Positions 6,561 through 13,924 of a DNA stretch of 13,924 nucleotides are shown in pieces; the first letter of the stretch is position 1; each line of letters opens with the position of its first letter. Source of the DNA: JBCCMB01 sp039026555 (GTDB lineage Bacteria > Pseudomonadota > Alphaproteobacteria > Caulobacterales > Hyphomonadaceae); the NCBI GenBank assembly GCA_039026555.1, contig JBCCMB010000069.1:1-13924 (forward strand), written 5' to 3'. The position numbers and the translations under genes are program-made. The notes under the pieces were generated by a model, which did not search any database, had not been told where the DNA came from, and was given only the letters and a program-made list of their open reading frames with translations.

Positions 6561-6764
6561 ATGATGGATTTGGTGCTCAACGGCGAAGCGACGCACGCCT
6601 CGGAAGGTGCGACCGTTGCAGACCTTCTTGCGTCTCTAGGCGTCCCGGAAAAGGGCGTTGCTGTAGAACGCAATTTGGAAATCGTCCCCAAATCCGCGTT
6701 CTCGAAAACGCACTTGCAGTCAGGCGATCGCCTTGAAATTATTCAGTTTGTGGGAGGCGGCTAA
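6561..6764 (+). CDS. thiS: Thiamine sulfur-carrier protein ThiS
   Basis: ThiS is a small ubiquitin-like protein. Its C-terminal Gly is adenylated and converted to a thiocarboxylate that gives sulfur to thiazole synthase ThiG. The frame encodes 67 residues with the family start pattern DLVLNGE, a central ATVADLLASLGV (17-28), VAVERN.E.VPKS (33-45) and the essential C-terminal glycines (GGG, 65-67). Two ATGs lie in tandem at 6561 and 6564; both fit the GGAG at 6552-6555, and the second gives the more typical N-terminus. The stop TAA shares its last A with the thiG ATG, so the two are translationally coupled. Confidence 0.95.
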   Translation: MMDLVLNGEATHASEGATVADLLASLGVPEKGVAVERNLEIVPKSAFSKTHLQSGDRLEIIQFVGGG

Positions 6765-7555
6765 TGAGCGCTGACGGACAATTTGCGGATGACGCGTTCG
6801 AGATTGCGGGCCGTAGTTTTACCTCTCGACTGATCATCGGCACAGGCAAGTATGAGAGCTATGCGCAGAACGCGGCGGCGGCCGAAGCGGCGGGCGCGCA
6901 GATCGTGACGGTGGCGATCCGGCGTGTGAACGTGTCGACGCCGGGCGAAGACAGACTTGTGGATCACATTGATCCCAATGTTTACACCTACCTGCCCAAC
7001 ACGGCCGGATGCTTCACGGCGGAGGATGCGATTCGCACGCTGCGGCTCGCGAGGGAAGCCGGTGGTTGGGATTTGGTGAAGCTTGAAGTGCTCGCCGACC
7101 AAAAGACATTGTATCCTGACATGCCGGAAACGCTGAAGGCGGCTGAACTCCTCATCAAAGAGGGGTTCGAGGTCATGGTTTATTGTTCCGACGATCCCGT
7201 CTATGCGCGGCGGCTGGAAGAGATTGGGTGTTGCGCCATAATGCCTTTGGGCGCGCCTATCGGGTCAGGTCTTGGGGTGCAAAACCCCGTCAATATTCGA
7301 TTGATCGTAGAGCAGGCGCGCGTGCCGGTGCTGGTCGACGCCGGCGTGGGCACGGCGTCTGACGCCGCCGTCGCTATGGAATTGGGATGCGACGGCGTAT
7401 TGATGAACACCGCCATCGCCGAGGCTAAAGATCCTATCCGCATGGCGCGCGCGATGAAGCTGGCCGTGCAGGCGGGACGCGACGCCTATCTTGCCGGGCG
7501 TATGGGGAAAAAGCGCTACGCCGATCCGTCTTCGCCGCTCGCGGGACTGATTTAG
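6764..7555 (+). CDS. thiG: Thiazole synthase ThiG
   Basis: ThiG condenses 1-deoxy-D-xylulose 5-phosphate, dehydroglycine and the ThiS thiocarboxylate into the thiazole phosphate of thiamine. The 263-residue protein is of family length and fold (TIM barrel). Visible motifs are LIIGTGKY (23-30), VTVAIRRVN (48-56), the TAGCFTAEDAIR segment (80-91), and WDLVKLEVL (102-110), where K106 is the expected Schiff-base lysine. Further on are MPLGAPIGSG, the phosphate-binding DAGVGTASDAA, and VLMNTAIAEAKDP near the C-terminus. It overlaps thiS by 1 nt. Other thi genes (thiC, thiE, thiO/thiH) are not in the window, so this is a two-gene cluster. It ends 15 bp from the stop of the opposing DsbA-like gene. 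Confidence 0.97.
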   Translation: MSADGQFADDAFEIAGRSFTSRLIIGTGKYESYAQNAAAAEAAGAQIVTVAIRRVNVSTPGEDRLVDHIDPNVYTYLPNTAGCFTAEDAIRTLRLAREAGGWDLVKLEVLADQKTLYPDMPETLKAAELLIKEGFEVMVYCSDDPVYARRLEEIGCCAIMPLGAPIGSGLGVQNPVNIRLIVEQARVPVLVDAGVGTASDAAVAMELGCDGVLMNTAIAEAKDPIRMARAMKLAVQAGRDAYLAGRMGKKRYADPSSPLAGLI

Positions 7556-7570
7556 AGCCGCCCTTAGTTA

Positions 7571-8296
7571 CTAGCCTTCGGCGCGGGCCTGATCGACAAG
7601 GTTCTGAAGCGCGTTGGGGTCGTAACCCGGGACGAAGGCGCCGTTGATGAAGAAGCCCGGCGTGCCTTGAACGCCGGCCTTCTGTGCGATGGCTCCGGCG
7701 TCTTCGACGATGCGATAGGCGCGCGCGCCCTCCATATCTTTGGACAGGCGGTCCGTATCCAGGCCGATTTCTGCGGCGATGTCCAAGATCGCGGACTGAG
7801 ACAAATCAGGGCTCTGCATGAGCCGCAAATGCATGTCGCGATAATTGCCTTGCATATCGGCTGCGATCGCCGCGCGCGCCGCAAGTGCGGATGTGCCCGT
7901 CCGGCTATCTAAAACCGGCAGCTCTTTGAACACCACGCGCACATCGCCGTTTTCATGGTCTAGCTGATTGAACACCCAATCCGTGGAGCGCTTACAGAAA
8001 CCGCAATTGTAATCGAAAAACTCGACGATCGTAATCGGCGCATCCGCAGGGCCTAGCGTCGGATCGTCGCCATCGCCGATGATTGCCGCCACCAATTCCT
8101 GGTTACGCTTTTCGGCGAGCGCATCCAGCGCTTCTTCCAACACGTCGGGATTTTCCACGAGATATGCTTTGACGATTTGCTCGATGTCGCGCGTTTGCGC
8201 CTCGCTGAAACTGGTGTTGGTCTCTTGCGCGCAGGCTGGGAGCGCTATGAAGGCAAGGGCGCTAACGGCGAGCTTCAAACGGGAGGAGGCGAGCAT
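7571..8296 (-). CDS. DsbA-family thiol:disulfide oxidoreductase (exported, possible lipoprotein)
   Basis: This 241-residue exported thioredoxin-fold protein resembles the DsbA/ScsC group. Residues 1-23 form a signal peptide ending in LPAC, which could be a lipobox with C22 as the lipidated Cys; plain signal peptidase I cleavage after ACA is also possible. An acidic helical segment (28-75) precedes the thioredoxin fold, as in ScsC-type proteins, where it mediates oligomerisation. The redox motif is CGFC (98-101) and the cis-proline loop is GTPGFF (211-216, Pro213). Between them is the all-helical insertion of DsbA-like folds. AAGGA lies 6 nt before the ATG. It is the downstream partner of the M48 protease gene (52-nt gap), so both probably act in envelope protein quality control. 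The substrates are not known. Confidence 0.9.
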   Translation of the reverse strand: MLASSRLKLAVSALAFIALPACAQETNTSFSEAQTRDIEQIVKAYLVENPDVLEEALDALAEKRNQELVAAIIGDGDDPTLGPADAPITIVEFFDYNCGFCKRSTDWVFNQLDHENGDVRVVFKELPVLDSRTGTSALAARAAIAADMQGNYRDMHLRLMQSPDLSQSAILDIAAEIGLDTDRLSKDMEGARAYRIVEDAGAIAQKAGVQGTPGFFINGAFVPGYDPNALQNLVDQARAEG

Positions 8297-8348
8297 GAGG
8301 TGTCCTTAAGCGAGTGCGCTGATGGTCTTTGAGTATCGCTGAAATAGG

Positions 8349-9761
8349 TTAGTGAGCGGTAATTGAAAGGCTGGGCGCAAAGCCGCGTCGCGCAGCGCCT
8401 CTGCCGTTCGCATTCCTTGGGTCCGTGATCGCTGAGATATCGTTCGCCCGGCGGCCTTGCGGGGTATTCGGCGAAAGATTGTTCTGAGCGCGGCGCGAGA
8501 AGATGTAGGCGCGTTGATAATCTCCCACAACATAGGCTTGTTCGGCCGTCGCCAATTGCGCTTCGCCCTCACGGCCTAGAGCGCCGTAGGCGCGCGCCAG
8601 CTGACCCCACGCAAATGCGTTTTGCGGTTCAAAGGCGATGGCGCGGTTGAGCAATTCTTCTGCCTCAGCAACATTTGCTTCGCCGCCCACTGCGAGCAGC
8701 GAGCGTGCTAAGTTCACATGTAGCAGTGACGCGCGAGGCGAGAGCTCCACCGATCGGCGATGTGGCGCGATGGAATCCTCCGCTCGGCCGTTTTCGAACA
8801 GGATCTGGCCTTTGAGCTCGTGAAAATAAGGATTGTCCGGCTCAAGCGCGATGAGTTCATCGATCTCTCGGTTAGCGGCGCCGATATCCACCGCCCGATA
8901 TGCCGCAATCGCGCGCGCATATCGCGCCGGCATGCTCTCATCGGTCGGCGGGTATTTGGCGAACACACGTGTCGGAGGTTCGAGGAACCCGACCAATTTG
9001 GCTTGCATCATGGCCATTTGCGTCAACGTCCGCTCGCTTTGCGGCTTTGCGGAGACTTCTATCTCCTCGACGCGCTTGCGCATGGCGCCGATACGGTCGG
9101 ACGTGACCGGGTGGGTGCGATAATAGGGATCTTGGCGCTGCGCAGACAACACTTCCTGATAGCGGAGTTTTTCCATGAAGGAGATCAATCCCGCGCCCGA
9201 TTGGCCGGTCGCCTCTAGAAAGTTCAGGCCTGCTTGGTCGGCCGAGCTTTCTTCGATCCGCGTGTATTTGAAGAAGGATAGGGCTGCGAATTGCTGTGAG
9301 CTGCCTAACAGAGCCGCGCCCGCGTCGGGCGCGCCGGCGGCGATGGCTATGACGCCAAGCCCGATGGTGATCCAGGCGGGCCCCATCGCGGAGCTCATCG
9401 CTTGACGGCGGGTGATGTTGTGACCACCGGATATATGGCCGGTCTCGTGCGCGATCACCCCTTTCAATTCCTCAGGGTTTTCAGCTTCCATAAGCAAACC
9501 GGTGTGCAAATGAACACGCTGTCCGTTCGCGACAAACGCGTTCAAGGAGGGGTCGTTGATGATGTAGATGTCGACGTCGGACGGCTGAAGGCCGGCGGCT
9601 TCAAAGAGCGGATCTGAATACTCACGCAAGATAGCTTCGATCTCGGCGTCCCGGATTAGGCCTTGCGCATGCGAAGGCGTCGCCGCCAGCAGCGCCGATC
9701 CGACAAGCGCGCCGATGCACAGGCGCAAGCGTTTGAAAAAGGCCTTCAAAAGCTTCTCCAA
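8349..9761 (-). CDS. M48 family metalloprotease with TPRs (BepA-like)
   Basis: This 470-residue periplasmic zinc metalloprotease resembles BepA (YfgC), which helps outer-membrane protein assembly and degrades misassembled LptD. A signal peptide covers about 1-33 (hydrophobic core GALVGSALLAA, ending SHAQ). The zinc motif is HETGH (105-109) in VIAHETGHISGGH. The third ligand is probably E171 in the E-x-x-A-D element at 171-175. A hydrophobic segment at 128-150 follows the active site. From about 265 to 420 are Ala/Leu-rich helical repeats of TPR type. The last 45 residues are low in complexity. The start at 9761 is TTG behind a G-rich run; a second TTG at 9749, with GGAGAAG just before it, would shorten the protein by four residues and fits as well. 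It is followed by the DsbA-like gene. Confidence 0.9.
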   Translation of the reverse strand: MEKLLKAFFKRLRLCIGALVGSALLAATPSHAQGLIRDAEIEAILREYSDPLFEAAGLQPSDVDIYIINDPSLNAFVANGQRVHLHTGLLMEAENPEELKGVIAHETGHISGGHNITRRQAMSSAMGPAWITIGLGVIAIAAGAPDAGAALLGSSQQFAALSFFKYTRIEESSADQAGLNFLEATGQSGAGLISFMEKLRYQEVLSAQRQDPYYRTHPVTSDRIGAMRKRVEEIEVSAKPQSERTLTQMAMMQAKLVGFLEPPTRVFAKYPPTDESMPARYARAIAAYRAVDIGAANREIDELIALEPDNPYFHELKGQILFENGRAEDSIAPHRRSVELSPRASLLHVNLARSLLAVGGEANVAEAEELLNRAIAFEPQNAFAWGQLARAYGALGREGEAQLATAEQAYVVGDYQRAYIFSRRAQNNLSPNTPQGRRANDISAITDPRNANGRGAARRGFAPSLSITAH

Positions 9762-9814
9762 TTCGCCCCCCGGCGTTTTCCCGCCAAGCTAGATTAGCGT
9801 CGAAATCTGAATTT

Positions 9815-9860
9815 GAAACAACAACCCTGCATCGCGCTGGCGTGACGCGCAGGGTTTGTT
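9815..9860 (-). terminator. Putative terminator after rne
   Basis: Between the rne stop and the M48 gene lies a hairpin with perfect 8-bp arms, AACCCTGC (9823-9830) and GCAGGGTT (9849-9856). The loop is 18 nt and holds a further small GCG/CGC pairing. Read leftward, it is followed by GTTGTTTC, a T-rich but broken tail. An intrinsic terminator for rne is likely, though it may be leaky and let M48-dsbA be read through. Confidence 0.55.
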
Positions 9861-9875
9861 GGGGTTTATGCAGGC

Positions 9876-12398
9876 TTAGCCTTTTCGGCTCCACCATCCG
9901 CCGCGTCTTTTCTTCGGCGGCTCTGCGACGACTGTTTCGTGGATCGCGTGCACTTTCGATTCCTCCGGCTCCGCCACTATCGCCGCCTCAGGGGGTGTTT
10001 CCGGCGCCTCTGATTTCGTCTCAATCGCCGGGATCTCGTCTAGCTGGGGCTCCGCCGGCGCCTCCGGCTCTGTTTCAGCCTTCGGGTCAGGGCCCGATGC
10101 AGTTTCAGGTTCGACGTCCGATGTTGTGTCGTCGGTTTCGGCTTCAGGCTCCGCCTCCGTCGTCACGTCTTCCGGTTCTGATGCTATCGTTTCTGCAGGC
10201 TTTCGCGCAGAAGCGTCCTCAATCTCAGGCGTTTCAACCTCATCCTTTGGCGGCGGCGCGTCTTGGTCGTCCGCGGAGCCCGAAGCATCTTCATCCGGCG
10301 TTTCGGACGGGACGGGGTCGGGCGCCAAGAACGGCGCCGATGCGATCGCATCCAACATTTCGCCGCCGTCCAGCGCGACGTCGGGCGTCCGTCTGCGCGA
10401 GCGGCGTCTGCGCCCGCGCCGGCCGCGACCGCCGCCATCCTCGTCGGTGTCGCCATCTGCGCCGTCCTGATCGATGACATCCAGCGCGCTCGCATCGGCG
10501 TCTTGTCCGCGGCGCTTGCGTCCGCCGCGGCGCCCACGCCGCCGCCCTTTGCCTGCATCTTCGCCGGTCTTGGCCTCATCACCGTCTTCGGCGTCGGCGG
10601 CTAAATCCGCCTCATCGTCGATATCCGGCTCTTCATGCCGCTTCTGTCGACGTTTTTTGCCGCTGTCCGGCTTGGGCAGGATCGGCTTGTAGGCGATCGA
10701 CTTGCCGTCAGAAGTGGCTTCGATATTGAAATCGCCGGGCTTCAATTCATCGCGCGCTTCTATTCGGATCGAGACCCCGAATGTTTCCTCGATAGAGGCC
10801 ACTGCGCCGCGCTTTTCATTCAAGATGTAGAGCGCAACTTCCGACGGCGCTTCTACCGTTACGGTGTCGACGCGATCATCGCTGGCGCGCGCTTCAGTCG
10901 CCCGCAGCAATTGCAAAGCCGCGGAGCCGATTGAGCGCGTGCGACCTGTGCCGTCGCAGGTTTTGCAGGGTTCTGAGGAGAGTTCCAAAACGCCGGCGCG
11001 TCGGCGTTGGCGCGAGATTTCGAACAGGCCGAATTGGCTGATCCGCCCGGTCTGGACCCGCGCCCGATCAATCGCCAAACATTCCTTCATTTTCTTTTCA
11101 ACGGCGCGATTGTTCTTCGACTCTTCCATGTCGATAAAGTCGATAACGATGAGACCCGCTAAATCCCGTAACCGCATTTGACGCGCGGCTTCCGCCGCCG
11201 CCTCAAGATTGGTCTTGGTGGCGGTCGTCTCGATATTGCGCTCGCGCGTGGCTTTGCCCGAGTTGACGTCGATTGCGACGAGCGCTTCGGTCTGGTTGAT
11301 CACCAAATAGCCGCCCGACGGCAATTGCACCGTTGGCGAGAAAATATTGTCCAATTGCGGCTCAACGCCGTGCGCCACGAAAAGCGGGGCGCCCGCCTCG
11401 TGCTTCACCACCTTCTTCGCATGGCTGGGCATTAGCATTTCAACGAAGGATTTCGCTTCTTTGTAAGCCTTGTCGCCTTGGACGTGGATGTTCTCGACAT
11501 CCTTGTCGTAAAGGTCGCGTACGGCCCTTAAGACCAAATGGCCTTCCTCGTGGATCAGACACGGCGCAATGGATTCAAGCGTGGTCTCGCGGATCGTCGA
11601 CCACAATCGGATCAAATATTCATAATCACGCTCAATCTCGGTTTTCGTGCGTTTGGCGCCGGCGGTGCGAACAATGAGGCCCATGCCTTCGCCGAGATCG
11701 AAATCTTCGGTGATCTTCTTCAAACGCTTGCGATCAGCCGCATTGGTGATTTTGCGAGATATTCCGCCGCCGCGCGCAGTGTTCGGCATTAGGACGCAAT
11801 AGCGGCCCGCGAGCGAGAGATAAGTCGTCAGCGCCGCGCCCTTGTTTCCGCGCTCTTCCTTCACGACTTGGATCAACAGCACTTGGCGGCGTTTGATCAC
11901 TTCTTGGATTTTATAGCGCTTCGGTGGACGGCGGCGGGTCCGAGGGCGGCGCTCTTCGGCGTCATCAGACGTCTCGCCGTCCTCGTCCGACGCGGCATCT
12001 GCGTCCGCGTCGTCCGCCAGCGCGAGATCGTCGTCTGACGCGTCGACATTCATATCGTCATCAACGTCGACATCGTCTTCGTCGACGTCTTCGTCGTGGA
12101 GACGTTCCGCAGCGGCGGCCTCTTCGGCGAGCAGTGCTTCGCGGTCTGCTTGCGGGATTTGATAATAATCTGGGTGGATCTCGCTAAAGGCGAGAAAGCC
12201 ATGGCGATTGCCGCCATATTCGACAAAGGCCGCTTGGAGCGAAGGCTCCACTCGGGTCACTTTGGCGAGATATATGTTTCCGCGGAGTTGTCGTTTGTCT
12301 TTGGCCTCAAAATCAAAATCTTCGATCAGACCGTCCGATGCGACGGCCACCCGGGTCTCTTCCGGGTGGACGGCGTCGATCAACATGAGCTTGCTCAC
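9876..12398 (-). CDS. rne: Ribonuclease E
   Basis: RNase E makes the first cut in most mRNA decay, processes rRNA and tRNA, and scaffolds the degradosome. In the 840-residue frame, D377 (AIDVNSG) and D420 (VIDFIDME) are the metal-binding catalytic aspartates, and C478-x-x-C481 is the zinc-link. All four sit exactly 74 residues beyond the E. coli positions (303, 346, 404, 407). The offset comes from an acidic insertion (about 90-150, then RRPRTRRRPPKR) inside the S1 domain, typical of Alphaproteobacteria. After 560 the scaffold is disordered: Arg-rich blocks (GRRRGRRGGRKRR, GRGRRGRRRRSRRR) alternate with Glu/Asp/Pro/Ala tracts. It ends in GGWWSRKG, the GWW motif that binds PNPase in Caulobacter. 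I chose the GTG at 12398 (GAGG 9 nt upstream, giving MSKLMLIDA) over the TTG at 12407. Confidence 0.95.
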   Translation of the reverse strand: MSKLMLIDAVHPEETRVAVASDGLIEDFDFEAKDKRQLRGNIYLAKVTRVEPSLQAAFVEYGGNRHGFLAFSEIHPDYYQIPQADREALLAEEAAAAERLHDEDVDEDDVDVDDDMNVDASDDDLALADDADADAASDEDGETSDDAEERRPRTRRRPPKRYKIQEVIKRRQVLLIQVVKEERGNKGAALTTYLSLAGRYCVLMPNTARGGGISRKITNAADRKRLKKITEDFDLGEGMGLIVRTAGAKRTKTEIERDYEYLIRLWSTIRETTLESIAPCLIHEEGHLVLRAVRDLYDKDVENIHVQGDKAYKEAKSFVEMLMPSHAKKVVKHEAGAPLFVAHGVEPQLDNIFSPTVQLPSGGYLVINQTEALVAIDVNSGKATRERNIETTATKTNLEAAAEAARQMRLRDLAGLIVIDFIDMEESKNNRAVEKKMKECLAIDRARVQTGRISQFGLFEISRQRRRAGVLELSSEPCKTCDGTGRTRSIGSAALQLLRATEARASDDRVDTVTVEAPSEVALYILNEKRGAVASIEETFGVSIRIEARDELKPGDFNIEATSDGKSIAYKPILPKPDSGKKRRQKRHEEPDIDDEADLAADAEDGDEAKTGEDAGKGRRRGRRGGRKRRGQDADASALDVIDQDGADGDTDEDGGGRGRRGRRRRSRRRTPDVALDGGEMLDAIASAPFLAPDPVPSETPDEDASGSADDQDAPPPKDEVETPEIEDASARKPAETIASEPEDVTTEAEPEAETDDTTSDVEPETASGPDPKAETEPEAPAEPQLDEIPAIETKSEAPETPPEAAIVAEPEESKVHAIHETVVAEPPKKRRGGWWSRKG

Positions 12399-12800
12399 GT
12401 AATTCAACCTCGTTGTTCAATAGCGGCGCGGCGCGCAGATGCGCAGCCTTCGCCTGTGCGATTCGATAAGTGCTTCGCGTCGTCAGACGCTTTCCAGAGC
12501 GCGTGTCGATCAAAGGGGAGTCTGAGGGGAGGGTGCCCATCTCAATCCTAACCAGCGGCCAAGCCGATCTATTCGGCTCGCGACACGCGATGAAATACGA
12601 GTTTGCGTCCTGGTCCCGAGTTTCCATCATCCTTGAGGGACGCGCAGCGGACGCATTTTTGGCGAGCGGACGTTCAGGTCCGCTTCACACGCAAACATGC
12701 CTAACTTCAAACAGAAAAGAAAGTCTTGCGACGTGCGAACGAATGTTTAATCGATCTAGCTTATGTCGGAAAGGATAACATTGCACTTGATGGTGGTCCT
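12399..12800. promoter_or_regulatory. rne-amidase divergent intergenic region with small hairpins
   Basis: These 402 bp hold no convincing gene. Three perfect small stem-loops lie in the part upstream of rne: AGCCGA-tctat-TCGGCT (12562-12578), TCGCG-aca-CGCGA (12578-12590) and AGCGGAC-gttcag-GTCCGCT (12665-12684). The octamer AGCGGACG also occurs as a direct repeat (12646-12653 and 12665-12672). Closer to rne is a GGGGAG-tctga-GGGGAG repeat (about 12515-12531). Both divergent promoters must be here, but I see no good sigma70 pair. A long structured rne leader would fit the known autoregulation of rne in other bacteria; here that is inference. Confidence 0.5.
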
Positions 12801-13924
12801 TTGCTGATCCGTTTTGCCTTCGTGCTGCTAATCCTTTTATCCGGCGCGCTTTTCGGAGTTTCGGACGCGGGCGCGGGGAATGTGCGCGTGCAGGATGTAC
12901 GCTTCGGCGCGGCGGGTGATCGCACCCGTGTGGTCGTAGAAGCGGATCAACCCTTAAAATACGAGTATTTCACGCTGGCAGACGGCGCGTTGCGCGTGGT
13001 GGTCGATTTGCCTCGCGTTCGCTGGTCGATCGGAGGATTGACGGCGGAATCCGGTTCGGGCCAGGGCCAGGGCGTTGTCGCAGGGTATAGATTTGCGCAC
13101 CGAACGCCTGAAACATCCCGTTTGGTGCTCGATTTGTCATCCCCCGCGATCGTGTCAAAGCACTTCACCCTTCCGCCGGCGTCCACCGCGCCCGCGCACC
13201 GTTTGGTTTTGGACCTCGAAAAGGTCCCAATGTCCGCCTTTAACGCCAATGCGACGGCGCCGAAACCCAAAGCGTCGCCGCGAAAGCTCGCCAAGCGCAA
13301 ACCAATGATCGTCATTGATCCCGGTCATGGCGGCAAAGATCCTGGCGCGAAGGGCGTGCGGGGCGCGCTGGAGAAGGATGTGAATTTGGCTGCGGCGAAA
13401 GCGCTGGCGGACGCCCTGCGACGCACAGGACGGTATGAAGTGGCGCTGACCCGCGGGACTGACATCTTCCTGGAGCTTCAGGAACGCGTTGAAAAGGCGC
13501 GCGATTTTGAAGCGGATTTGTTTATTTCTCTACACGCCGACGCAGGTTCTAAGCCGGCGACGCGCGGTGCGTCCGTTTACACCTTGTCCGCGTCGGGCGA
13601 ACAGCGCGCGGAGAAGATGCGTGAGCGCCAGGATTGGGTGTTGTCGGTCGAGACGGACGAGACGCGTTCGCCGGAAGTGAACGGTATTTTGGTGGATTTG
13701 ATCCAACGCGAAACGAAAAACCAATCCGCGCAATTTGCGCTGGCGCTGATCCCGGCGCTGAAAAAGGCGAATTGGCCGGCGCTGACCAACACGCATAGGA
13801 ATGCGGGATTCTTCGTGCTTTTAGCGCCGGATGTGCCCGCCGTCTTGCTGGAAATGGGCTTCATGACCAATGTGCATGACGAGGCGCTGTTGACGTCTGA
13901 GCGACATCGCCGGCGTCTGGTAAA
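12801..13924 (+). CDS. N-acetylmuramoyl-L-alanine amidase, AMIN + amidase_3 (3' end cut by window edge)
   Basis: This zinc amidase of the AmiA/B/C type cleaves the bond between MurNAc and the stem peptide in the periplasm and acts in cell separation. Residues 1-25 form a signal peptide (MLIRFAFVLLILLSGALFG). An AMIN domain (about 27-140), which localises such enzymes to peptidoglycan at the septum, is followed by a Lys/Pro-rich linker (154-168) and the amidase_3 domain (169 on). Zinc ligands are H176 (IDPGHGGKDPG), E191 (ALEKD) and H245 (SLHAD); the catalytic Glu is E351 (LLEMGFMTN). The only usable start in frame ahead of the signal peptide is TTG at 12801, with GGTGG (12792-12796) before it. 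The first internal ATG, within the AMIN domain, would lose the signal peptide. Residue 374 is the last complete one; the family usually ends soon after. It is divergent from rne. Confidence 0.92.
   Translation, partial: MLIRFAFVLLILLSGALFGVSDAGAGNVRVQDVRFGAAGDRTRVVVEADQPLKYEYFTLADGALRVVVDLPRVRWSIGGLTAESGSGQGQGVVAGYRFAHRTPETSRLVLDLSSPAIVSKHFTLPPASTAPAHRLVLDLEKVPMSAFNANATAPKPKASPRKLAKRKPMIVIDPGHGGKDPGAKGVRGALEKDVNLAAAKALADALRRTGRYEVALTRGTDIFLELQERVEKARDFEADLFISLHADAGSKPATRGASVYTLSASGEQRAEKMRERQDWVLSVETDETRSPEVNGILVDLIQRETKNQSAQFALALIPALKKANWPALTNTHRNAGFFVLLAPDVPAVLLEMGFMTNVHDEALLTSERHRRRLV

Noticed and set aside
9842..10477. Rightward 211-codon open frame
   Set aside because: A Pro/Arg-rich shadow of the low-complexity end of rne.
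12470..12778. Possible 102-codon gene between rne and the amidase
   Set aside because: No good ribosome-binding site, no domain, and it spans the hairpins and likely promoters. A leftward frame in the same place is equally open.
1..13924. Mobile element, prophage, CRISPR or defence island
   Set aside because: No transposase, integrase, regular repeat array or tRNA-linked junction seen; gene content is core metabolism and envelope.

Overview
The window looks like a conserved chromosomal segment of an alphaproteobacterium, probably near Caulobacterales/Hyphomonadales. The evidence is the NDUFA12-type complex I subunit, a DUF2155 protein, an RNase E with a large acidic insertion in its S1 region and a C-terminal GWW motif, and a NrdJ-derived TSCPD protein. 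The DNA is fairly GC-rich and densely coding. I see no rRNA, tRNA, CRISPR array, insertion sequence, integrase or prophage.

Layout. Positions 1-2103 (minus) hold one 701-codon open frame that runs off the left edge. It resembles the C-terminal part of the B12-dependent ribonucleotide reductase NrdJ but appears to lack the catalytic cysteines. The divergent intergenic region (2104-2286) carries two NrdR-box-like sites exactly 32 bp apart. Rightward from it runs a tightly overlapping trio (2287-3546): NDUFA12, an MlaD-like MCE protein and a DUF2155 periplasmic protein. Converging on this, and overlapping it by 79 bp, is the leftward operon aroQ-accB-accC-aat (6438 down to 3468): shikimate pathway, the two biotin-handling subunits of acetyl-CoA carboxylase, and the N-end-rule aminoacyl transferase. 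Rightward thiS-thiG (6561-7555) make the thiazole of thiamine. They converge with a leftward group: rne (RNase E), an M48 metalloprotease with TPRs, and a DsbA-family thiol oxidoreductase. Divergent from rne, across a 402-bp intergenic region rich in small hairpins, is an AMIN-amidase_3 peptidoglycan hydrolase cut by the right edge.

Themes. Most genes are housekeeping: envelope maintenance (MlaD, M48 protease, DsbA-like protein, amidase), fatty-acid and cofactor synthesis, RNA turnover and respiration. The unusual points are: (i) the degenerate NrdJ-like protein with its apparent NrdR operator; (ii) an Asp at the position of the catalytic base Glu of biotin carboxylase, inside an otherwise altered motif; (iii) the antisense overlap of aat with the DUF2155 gene; and (iv) a run of three adjacent genes that start at TTG or GTG. 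I found no convincing new multi-gene system. The NrdJ-like gene with its operator is the best candidate for undescribed biology.
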